This document shows, in pieces, positions 51,879-57,902 of a DNA stretch of 57,902 nucleotides. The translations under genes were made by a program, and so were the position numbers. Each line of letters begins with the position of its first letter. The first letter of the stretch is position 1. The DNA is taken from contig CANRCR010000006.1 in assembly GCA_947629165.1 (NCBI GenBank), positions 1 to 57,902 of the forward strand, read 5' to 3'. The notes below the pieces were generated by a model. It was given only the letters and a program-made list of their open reading frames with translations. It ran no database searches and had not been told where the DNA came from. Source of the DNA: an uncultured Bacilli bacterium (GTDB taxonomy: Bacteria > Bacillota_I > Bacilli_A > RF39 > UBA660).

Positions 51879-52481
51879 ATGGCTAGATACACAGGTCCAA
51901 GTTACAAACAAGCTCGTCGTGTTGGATTTTCAACATTAGAAACTGGAAAAGAATTAGCACGTCGTCCTTATGGTCCCGGACAACATGGTCAAGACCGTCA
52001 TGGAAAACTTTCGGAGTATGGTGTACAGTTAAAAGAAAAACAAAAAGTAAAATTCATGTATGGATTAACCGAAAGACAATTCCGTAACACTTTCGAAGAA
52101 GCAAACAAAATGAAAGGTGTTACCGGTACAAATTTCTTACAATTGTTAGAGTCTCGTCTTGATAATTTAGTTTATCGTTTAGGATTTGCTAAAACAAGAA
52201 GAGCAGCTCGTCAATTAGTAAACCATGGACATATTACCGTAAATGGTAAAAAAGTCGATATCCCATCATTCCGTGTAAAAGTAGGATCAACCATTGCATT
52301 AAAGAAAGAGTCTGAAGATCATAAAGCTGCACTTGCTGCTTTAGAAGCTACGACAAAACGTGTTGAATTCGTTACTTTCGATGATGCTAAAAAAGTGGGA
52401 ACTTACGTAAGATTACCAGAACGTAATGAATTAAATGCCGATATCGATGAGACATTAATCGTTGAATTCTATAACAAATAA
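51879..52481 (+). CDS. rpsD: Ribosomal protein S4
   Basis: 200 residues, starting [18 protein letters not shown] behind GAAGGAGG. S4 organises early 30S assembly. [10 protein letters not shown] and S4 RNA-binding domain ([29 protein letters not shown]) are intact. A longer in-frame reading back to 51780 lies in the structured leader. Divergent from ezrA, same as in B. subtilis. Confidence 0.99.
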   Translation: MARYTGPSYKQARRVGFSTLETGKELARRPYGPGQHGQDRHGKLSEYGVQLKEKQKVKFMYGLTERQFRNTFEEANKMKGVTGTNFLQLLESRLDNLVYRLGFAKTRRAARQLVNHGHITVNGKKVDIPSFRVKVGSTIALKKESEDHKAALAALEATTKRVEFVTFDDAKKVGTYVRLPERNELNADIDETLIVEFYNK

Positions 52482-52515
52482 AAAATATCCACAAAAACGG
52501 TGGATATTTTTTTGT
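52481..52515 (+). terminator. rpsD terminator
   Basis: 12-bp stem AAAAATATCCAC / GTGGATATTTTT with a 7-nt loop and T run. Confidence 0.93.
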
Positions 52516-52552
52516 TTCCAAAGGACATCTTCTTTTTAAATTTAGAATATGC

Positions 52553-52558
52553 TATAAT
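52553..52558 (+). promoter_or_regulatory. Extended -10 of the hexapeptide-glmM operon
   Basis: TGCTATAAT, an extended -10 (TGN before TATAAT), 27 nt before the start; the -35 (TTCTTT at 52530) is weak. Confidence 0.55.
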
Positions 52559-52584
52559 CGAAGTAATAGTGAAAGGATGTAAAT

Positions 52585-53250
52585 ATGAAAATAAACGAAT
52601 TATATATACGGCACGATAGTATTGCTTGGCCGTTATTAGAAAAATCGATCTATCCCTTCGAAGTATTACCTCAAATAAAAGATTATATTATAACGCTAGG
52701 TAAAACATTAGGAGAAGACTTTGAAGAAGTAAAAGAAAATGTATGGATTCATAAAACCGCCAAAGTAGCTCCCTCGGCAGAAATAAATGCTCCTTGTATT
52801 ATCGATCAAGAAAGTGAAATAAGACACAATGTCTTTATCAGAGGAAGTGCCATCGTTGGAAAACATTGCGTTGTAGGAAATGCGTGTGAATTAAAAAATG
52901 CCATTCTCTTTGATTATGTACAAGTACCGCATTTCAATTATGTCGGAGACTCTATTTTGGGATACAAAGCCCATCTCGGAGCAGGAAGTATCTTAGCCAA
53001 TTTAAAAGCCGATGGTACCAATGTAACGATTAGAGGAGAAACCATTTTTGAAACCAACTTAAGAAAAGTAGGTTCCTTCTTAGGAGACGAAGTACAAATC
53101 GGTTGTAATTGTGTTTTAAATCCAGGAACAATCGTCGGAAGTAAAACCATCGTCTATCCCCTTACCTCACTAAAAGGCGTAATACCTGCTAACCGAATCG
53201 TAAAAGATAAAGGAAATGGCTTACACTGTTATGAAAGGAAGAATGGCTAA
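52585..53250 (+). CDS. GlmU-like left-handed beta-helix (hexapeptide) transferase
   Basis: 221 residues, almost entirely hexapeptide repeats (I/V-x-x-x-A/G...): VWIHKTAKVAPSAEINAPCIIDQES, then HFNYVGDSILGYKAHLGAGSILANLKADGTNV, VQIGCNCVLNPGTIVG. NYVGDS...GAGSILANLK resembles the acetyltransferase half of GlmU (NFVEVK...G.GTI..N). It lacks the N-terminal uridylyltransferase domain of bifunctional GlmU. Followed by glmM with a 1-bp overlap, so it may supply the GlcN-1-P acetylation step for UDP-GlcNAc. The first 50 residues are a short helical cap. Function is inference. Confidence 0.8.
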   Translation: MKINELYIRHDSIAWPLLEKSIYPFEVLPQIKDYIITLGKTLGEDFEEVKENVWIHKTAKVAPSAEINAPCIIDQESEIRHNVFIRGSAIVGKHCVVGNACELKNAILFDYVQVPHFNYVGDSILGYKAHLGAGSILANLKADGTNVTIRGETIFETNLRKVGSFLGDEVQIGCNCVLNPGTIVGSKTIVYPLTSLKGVIPANRIVKDKGNGLHCYERKNG

Positions 53251-54599
53251 TGGGAAAACTTTTTGGAACAGATGGTGTTCGAGGATTAGTTAATCAAGAA
53301 TTAACGGCAGGACTAGCACTTAAACTAGGCGTTAGTATTGCCCAAATTATGAAACAAAAATTAAAGAAAGATTCCCTTACTTTTGTGATTGGAACTGATA
53401 CAAGAGAATCGAAAGATATGCTCTCATCGGCCATAACGGCAGGTATCTTAAGTGAAGGTTGCAATATTATCGATGTCGGTATTTTCCCAACGCCAGGAAT
53501 TGCGTACCTTGTCAAAAAATACCAAACCGATGGTGGAATTATTATTTCCGCAAGTCACAATCCAAGTGAATACAACGGAATTAAAGTCTTAAACAATCAA
53601 GGATTTAAACTATCCGATACCATCGAAGAAGAAATTGAAGAAATCATGCCTCATATTGGATGGAGCAATAAAAATAAAGTAGGTACTTACGAACAAAGAA
53701 AAGAAGCCATTAACACCTATGTCGACTATCTAGCACACACCATCGACCATTCCCTCGAAGGGCTAAAAATTTTAGTCGATACGGCAAATGGAGCCGCATA
53801 CGAAACGGCAAACTTACTCTTCCAAAAACTAAATGCTTCATATACCTTGATTAATAACGAACCGAATGGAACAAACATCAATCAAAAAGCCGGTTCGACG
53901 CATATCGAAGGATTACAAGAAAAAGTAAAAGAAGGATCGTACGATATAGGAATCGCTTATGATGGAGATGCTGATCGCTGTATTCTAGTCGATGAATTAG
54001 GAAACGAAATTGATGGAGATTACATTCTAGCCATTACTGGAAAATCCCTAAAAGAAAAAAATCAACTCGACAACAACACCATAGTAGGAACGGTCATGTC
54101 GAATCTTGGACTAATAAAATTTTGTGAAAAAGAGAATATTCATTTTGTAAAGACCAAAGTCGGAGACAAATATGTACTCGAAGAAATGTTAAAAATGAAA
54201 GATTGTCTAGGAGGAGAACAAAGCGGTCACATTATCTTTTCAAAATTAGCTAGTACGGGAGATGGAGAATTAACTTCCCTTCAAATTTTAAACATCATGC
54301 AAGAGAAAAAAGAAAAGTTAAGCAATTTAGCAAAAATTATGGAAAAATATCCACAAGTAATGATTAATGTTGCTGTATCTCCTAAAGGAAAAGAAGATTA
54401 TCCTGAAAATCAAAAAATTCAAGAAATGATTAAACAAGTAGAAAAAGAATTAAAAGAGGAAGGTCGTGTACTCGTTCGTCCTTCCGGAACAGAAAACTTA
54501 ATACGGGTTATGATTGAAGGAAAAGACAAAGAAATGATTACAACCTACTGCAGACAGATTGCTCAAACCATCGAAGAAGAATTAAATGAACAAGAATAA
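53250..54599 (+). CDS. glmM: Phosphoglucosamine mutase GlmM
   Basis: 449 residues. Active site ISASHNP (Ser102 phosphorylated), metal loop DGDADR (about 240), sugar loop GEQSGHI and phosphate-binding RPSGTENLIRV. It converts GlcN-6-P to GlcN-1-P for peptidoglycan. Start overlaps the hexapeptide gene stop (TAATG). A terminator shared with the convergent small membrane gene follows. Confidence 0.98.
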   Translation: MGKLFGTDGVRGLVNQELTAGLALKLGVSIAQIMKQKLKKDSLTFVIGTDTRESKDMLSSAITAGILSEGCNIIDVGIFPTPGIAYLVKKYQTDGGIIISASHNPSEYNGIKVLNNQGFKLSDTIEEEIEEIMPHIGWSNKNKVGTYEQRKEAINTYVDYLAHTIDHSLEGLKILVDTANGAAYETANLLFQKLNASYTLINNEPNGTNINQKAGSTHIEGLQEKVKEGSYDIGIAYDGDADRCILVDELGNEIDGDYILAITGKSLKEKNQLDNNTIVGTVMSNLGLIKFCEKENIHFVKTKVGDKYVLEEMLKMKDCLGGEQSGHIIFSKLASTGDGELTSLQILNIMQEKKEKLSNLAKIMEKYPQVMINVAVSPKGKEDYPENQKIQEMIKQVEKELKEEGRVLVRPSGTENLIRVMIEGKDKEMITTYCRQIAQTIEEELNEQE

Positions 54600-54600
54600 A

Positions 54601-54626
54601 AAAGTACCATCCAAAAATGGTACTCT
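54601..54626. terminator. Bidirectional terminator after glmM
   Basis: 8-bp stem AGTACCAT / ATGGTACT with T-rich stretches on both sides. Confidence 0.85.
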
Positions 54627-54941
54627 TTATTTATGCTGTTTTTTAAAAGATAAAACAAACAAATATACTAATAAAATTATTCCCAATAGCAAAAAATAAC
54701 TTTTATAATCAAAAGAAGCAAGCATACGAACAAAGAACGCGGAAGAAAGTTCATTTCCATTTACCCAATCACGATGCAAAGAAAAAATAAGTGCGCTCCA
54801 GAAGATAACAGGTGACAAAATGAGTTGCCAAATGCCCAGGGCAATTCTCTTTCGAAACAAATTGACAATTCCCATTATAAAACTCAAAATAAAGAATAAT
54901 TGTAAAAAATCCCAAGGATAATCCCCAATGATATACCACAT
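54627..54941 (-). CDS. Small three-helix membrane protein, unknown
   Basis: 104 residues with three hydrophobic segments (about 8-28, 35-52, 78-98) and a basic tail. Start placed at ATG 54941; AGGAG is 12 nt upstream, slightly far, and a TTG 12 nt earlier is too close to that site, so the start is uncertain. Nothing identifies function. Upstream of it on the same strand lies the beta-propeller gene. Confidence 0.65.
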   Translation of the reverse strand: MWYIIGDYPWDFLQLFFILSFIMGIVNLFRKRIALGIWQLILSPVIFWSALIFSLHRDWVNGNELSSAFFVRMLASFDYKSYFLLLGIILLVYLFVLSFKKQHK

Positions 54942-54999
54942 AGTACGAATCAACTCCTATTATAAGAATTACAAACCTAGCAGAAATATTTTTTTAAAT

Positions 55000-56241
55000 T
55001 TATAATCCAAAATTTAAAAGTGCATCATCGAAAGTGACAAAGAAACCATGGCACTCGTTTTCAGAATAAGATTCCGAAGCAAAGGAACCATCGTTACTTT
55101 CCGAATAACCGACCGCTAAGAAATGATCTTTTTCCATCGTCAAGAAAACAATATTATCATTATTATTACCACCATAGGAAGCTTTATTAAGAACATTCCC
55201 TTCCAAATCCATTTCGACAAGTAAACCAGTCATTTTATTTTCAACCGCAGGTGTTAAATCGATATTCAAAGAAGTAAAGTGTCCGACAGCATAAAGTTTA
55301 TCTCCTTTTAAATAAAGACTTTGATAACGTTCATGACTACTTCCTCCAAACGTTGTCGCTTGAACTAGTGTTCCATCTTTTCTATAGTGAACCAAAAGGG
55401 CATCGGTATTTTCCGTATCTCGAATTTTATCGTTGTTAGCAACGATTTTTTTACTACCGACCACATAGATGTCATCTCCTTGAGTTACAACATCCATAAA
55501 ACCGGAATCATCCGTATACGAATAATCTTTTTCCCAAATCATTTTTCCAGTCGAGTCAAAAACAACCGTAATTCCTGTATCTTTCGAATCTTTTCCAACT
55601 ACCACGTAATTAGCACCAAGCGAAGTAACTGCATTAAAAGAACCCGATTTATTACCTCCGTAATTACTGTTCCAAAGAACGTTGCCTTCGAAATCAAACT
55701 GAACAATAATGCCGCCTCCGATCGAGTGATTGCCGACTTCTAAATTTTCATAAATACTTTGTCCTACGACAAGAATTCCAGTATTTGTAATCATTAAATC
55801 ATAAAATCTAGTATCCGATAAAACCTGGTAACGTTTTTCCCAAAGTTTATTTCCATCAAAATCGTATTGAACAAGGATTCCTTCGCAAAGATCTTTCTCT
55901 TTTTGTTCATCCGTAAAAGTAGCACTTCCTACAATTACATAACCAGAAGAATCCTTCTGTACCGCATAAAAAGTAGAGGTTTCTCCCGAGTCGTAAGGCT
56001 TTTCCCAAACAAGTTCCCCACTTGCTTCATAAAGCGCAAGAATCCCTTTTTCAAGGTTGTCTTCCTGTGTATTTCGACTACCTACTACCACGCGACGCTG
56101 ATTATCGACAAGGACTTGGTTAAAGGCTTCGTAAGAGGATACTTCTTGAGGAAGATGAAAAAAAAGAAATAGCCAAAAAGCAAACTCGATTACCAATAGA
56201 CAAACGAAGAAAATAATAATTATTTTTAGTTTCTTATTCAT
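55000..56241 (-). CDS. Membrane-anchored beta-propeller protein
   Basis: 413 residues: an N-terminal membrane helix (about 4-26) then seven or so repeated blades of about 50 residues with the pattern GILVQYDFDGNKLWEKRY...GYVIVGS, similar to the SBBP/PQQ-like repeat of secreted sensory proteins. Orientation is N-in, so the propeller is outside. No catalytic site. AGGTGA before ATG. Ligand or role unknown; could be a sensor or scaffold. Confidence 0.85.
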   Translation of the reverse strand: MNKKLKIIIIFFVCLLVIEFAFWLFLFFHLPQEVSSYEAFNQVLVDNQRRVVVGSRNTQEDNLEKGILALYEASGELVWEKPYDSGETSTFYAVQKDSSGYVIVGSATFTDEQKEKDLCEGILVQYDFDGNKLWEKRYQVLSDTRFYDLMITNTGILVVGQSIYENLEVGNHSIGGGIIVQFDFEGNVLWNSNYGGNKSGSFNAVTSLGANYVVVGKDSKDTGITVVFDSTGKMIWEKDYSYTDDSGFMDVVTQGDDIYVVGSKKIVANNDKIRDTENTDALLVHYRKDGTLVQATTFGGSSHERYQSLYLKGDKLYAVGHFTSLNIDLTPAVENKMTGLLVEMDLEGNVLNKASYGGNNNDNIVFLTMEKDHFLAVGYSESNDGSFASESYSENECHGFFVTFDDALLNFGL

Positions 56242-56276
56242 GGTACTTCACCTATTTTCATTATAACAAAAATACC

Positions 56277-56304
56277 CAAAAGAAAATAGTCCGAAAGGAC
56301 TATT
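56277..56304 (-). terminator. Terminator at the tyrS stop codon
   Basis: 8-bp stem AATAGTCC / GGACTATT, GAAA-type loop, then T-rich tail; the stop codon is in the first arm. Confidence 0.88.
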
Positions 56305-57526
56305 CATGTTCAATTAAATAATATTTTTTCTTTCCTCTACGAATCACGGTATAACGATTACCAAAAGCCTGTTCACGAGAAACAACAAAATTAAGATCCG
56401 TAATACGGTCTCCATTTACCGAAATCGTTCCATTCGTAATAAACTCACGTGCTTCGCGACGGCTCGAACAAATAGAAGCATCTACTAAAAGACTAACTAG
56501 ATCGGTATCGTTTTGACAAAAATAACATGGAACCCCTTTCATAGCATCTTTTATTTCTTCCACGGTTAAGTCTTTAATATCTCCACTAAAGAGACGTTCC
56601 GAAATTTTAACCGCTTCTTGATAAGCATCTTCGCCATGTAAGAAAGTAATTACTTCCCGAGCTAATACTTGTTGCGCTTCCCGTTTTTCTTTTTCTTGTT
56701 CAAAACGTTTTTCAATCGCCATGATTTCTTCCGGAGGTAAGAAAGTTAACATTTTAAGATATTCGATTACTTTGCTGTCTTCTACATTCAAGAAAAATTG
56801 ATACATTTCATAAGGAGAAGTCTGATTACGATCGAGCCAAATCGCATTTCCTTCGCTTTTTCCAAACTTCGTTCCATCGGCTTTCGTAATCAAAGGCATT
56901 ACAAGTCCATAGGCATCTTTTCCAGTCTTTTTACGAATGAGTTCTACACCGGAAGTAATATTTCCCCATTGGTCACTTCCTCCAATTTGAAGCGTACATC
57001 CTTTATGTTCAAAAAGCCATAAAAAGTCTAACGCTTGCATAATCATATAAGAAAACTCCGTATACGTAATACCAACATCCAAACGACTCTTTACCGTTTC
57101 TTTATTTAACATATAGTTCAAGTTAAAGAATTTTCCATAATCACGTAAATAATCAATAAAATTAATATCTTTCGACCAATCGTAATTATTGACCACTTCA
57201 AATCCAAAAATATCTTTTACTTGTTTACTTAAATGTTCGTAATTATGTTGTAGCAATTCTTTAGTAATCATAGGCCGTTCTGCCGAAGGTTTAGGATCTC
57301 CAATTAATCCCGTAGCTCCTCCCACCAAAAGAATGGGATGATGTCCTGCTTTCTTAAGACGTGTAGCCATCGAGAATGTCGAATAATGGCCTAAATGAAG
57401 ACTATCCCCCGTCGGATCTGTTCCAATATAAAAGGTAAGTCCTCCTTCATTTAATTTTTCTTCTAAAGCAGGATCCGTAATATTTTCAATTAATCCTCTC
57501 CATTTTAATTCTTCAACTAAAGTCAT
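56300..57526 (-). CDS. tyrS: Tyrosyl-tRNA synthetase
   Basis: 408 residues. Class I synthetase with GDSLHLGHYSTF (HIGH), KFGKSEGNAIW (KMSKS-type KFGKS), the ligand-binding DQWGN, and an S4-like RNA-binding C-terminal domain (FITNGTISVNGDRITDL). ATG behind AGGAGGGATAAT. It is preceded by a T-box leader. In B. subtilis tyrS adjoins rpsD, here separated by five genes. Confidence 0.98.
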   Translation of the reverse strand: MTLVEELKWRGLIENITDPALEEKLNEGGLTFYIGTDPTGDSLHLGHYSTFSMATRLKKAGHHPILLVGGATGLIGDPKPSAERPMITKELLQHNYEHLSKQVKDIFGFEVVNNYDWSKDINFIDYLRDYGKFFNLNYMLNKETVKSRLDVGITYTEFSYMIMQALDFLWLFEHKGCTLQIGGSDQWGNITSGVELIRKKTGKDAYGLVMPLITKADGTKFGKSEGNAIWLDRNQTSPYEMYQFFLNVEDSKVIEYLKMLTFLPPEEIMAIEKRFEQEKEKREAQQVLAREVITFLHGEDAYQEAVKISERLFSGDIKDLTVEEIKDAMKGVPCYFCQNDTDLVSLLVDASICSSRREAREFITNGTISVNGDRITDLNFVVSREQAFGNRYTVIRRGKKKYYLIEHE

Positions 57527-57542
57527 ATTATCCCTCCTAAAT

Positions 57543-57760
57543 AAAAAGTCCTTATATGTTATTCATATAAGGACGAAATAATCCGTGGTACCACCTTAAT
57601 TCATTATCTTTCGACAATGCGCTTCTTTTTCGATAACGGGAAAACCGATTGACTCCCAATGGGTAATTCATTCTTTTTTAAATCCTAGTTTTCACCAACC
57701 ACTAGGTCTCTTTTTTTATTTAAAAAAAACTACTAAACACTGTTCTTCGTCAATAAAGAT
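57543..57760 (-). promoter_or_regulatory. Tyr T-box leader
   Basis: Minus-strand T-box riboswitch. Stem I base ATTGAC (57749-57754) pairs with GTCAAT (57648-57653). Specifier TAC (Tyr) at 57663-57665. T-box core AAGGTGGTACCACGG at 57583-57597, with UGGU matching an A73 discriminator. Terminator GTCCTTATATG / CATATAAGGAC (57548-57574) and T run. It reads uncharged tRNA-Tyr and lets tyrS be transcribed. Confidence 0.95.
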
Positions 57761-57766
57761 ATCTAA

Positions 57767-57794
57767 ATTATAACATAAAAACTTATTTTTGCAA
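57767..57794 (-). promoter_or_regulatory. tyrS promoter
   Basis: Minus strand TTGCAA (57789-57794), 16-bp spacer, TATAAT (57767-57772), just upstream of the T-box. Confidence 0.75.
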
Positions 57795-57817
57795 AGAAAA
57801 AGGGATTATTTCCCTTT
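57795..57817 (-). terminator. Terminator of a gene beyond the right edge
   Basis: 7-bp stem AAAGGGA / TCCCTTT, 5-nt loop, then T-rich tail on the minus strand. Confidence 0.7.
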
Positions 57818-57822
57818 CTTTT

Positions 57823-57900
57823 CTATGTAGAGTTACAATTGATGTGAGACCTCGAATATACAAATAAAGCGATAAATCTGTTAAAATGTAATTTGTAAAC
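57823..57900 (-). CDS. Possible 3' end of a gene entering from the right
   Basis: An open minus-strand frame of 25 codons ending TAG (57823-57825), product ending HINCNST, stops just before the terminator at 57817. Another frame runs on through the terminator and is less likely. Too short to name. Confidence 0.25.
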   Translation of the reverse strand, partial: VYKLHFNRFIALFVYSRSHINCNST

Positions 57901-57902
57901 AA

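Noticed and set aside
1-57902. CRISPR arrays, rRNA and tRNA genes
   Set aside because: No spaced direct repeats of 25-40 bp and no rRNA blocks or cloverleaf tRNA sequences were noticed by eye.
57779-57902. 40-codon frame through the terminator at the right edge
   Set aside because: It crosses a clear intrinsic terminator; the frame stopping at 57823 is a better candidate.

Overview
This window is AT-rich DNA from a spore-forming (or recently spore-forming) low-GC member of the Bacillota, class Bacilli. Evidence: SpoIVA, a SpoVIF-type protein and an alpha/beta-type small acid-soluble spore protein (SASP); the Firmicutes division proteins EzrA and GpsB; a class-B (Bacillus-type) RNase P RNA; a Tyr T-box; and AGGAGG-type ribosome binding sites before almost every gene. 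The gene order resembles several separate Bacillus subtilis neighbourhoods placed side by side: rny-recA-pgsA-rodZ, rnpB-gpsB, recU-ponA/nth-dnaD, hup-spoIVA-der, and ackA/sspA-thiI-nifZ-ezrA/rpsD/tyrS. An uncultured gut lineage near the RF39/Izemoplasma/Erysipelotrichia side of Bacilli would fit, but that placement is inference.

Layout. 1-8.1 kb: 5' part of RNase Y, YitT-type membrane protein, a metal-resistance unit (ArsR/CadC-type repressor plus P-type ATPase with two palindromic operators), two hydrolase/unknown genes, recA, pgsA and rodZ. 8.15-10.6 kb: RNase P RNA overlapping the end of gpsB, then small and unknown genes, two of them short unlisted ORFs. 10.6-18.3 kb: recU-PBP1, ZIP transporter, a small secreted protein, nth-dnaD, cca, hup. 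18.4-26.5 kb: a membrane GT-C-like protein, a 1629-residue unknown protein and spoIVA. 26.6-36.2 kb: an accessory block on one strand: RhuM-Fic, two NUDIX hydrolases, two ADP-ribosyltransferase-like proteins (one broken by an in-frame stop), a Cys-rich protein, an HExxH-HD-membrane protein, a P-loop kinase-like protein, a histidine phosphatase and a HIT protein. 36.2-47.3 kb: lipoprotein, spoVIF, der, engB, nrnA, two tandem acetate kinases, a glycosyltransferase, a repeat-rich acidic protein and a SASP. 47.4-57.9 kb: thiI, nifS, ezrA, rpsD with a long leader, a GlmU-like hexapeptide protein with glmM, a membrane beta-propeller protein, and tyrS behind a T-box.

The core genes cover RNA decay, recombination and repair, wall synthesis, division, spore-coat assembly, translation and thiolation. 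The best candidate for something new is the 27.6-36.2 kb block, whose enzymes (ART-like, NUDIX, HIT, HD, P-loop kinase) all belong to families that act on nucleotides, NAD or nucleotide-modified products. It starts at a recognisable promoter and ends at a strong terminator. A coupled function is a hypothesis. All domain calls were made by eye from motifs; no database search was run.
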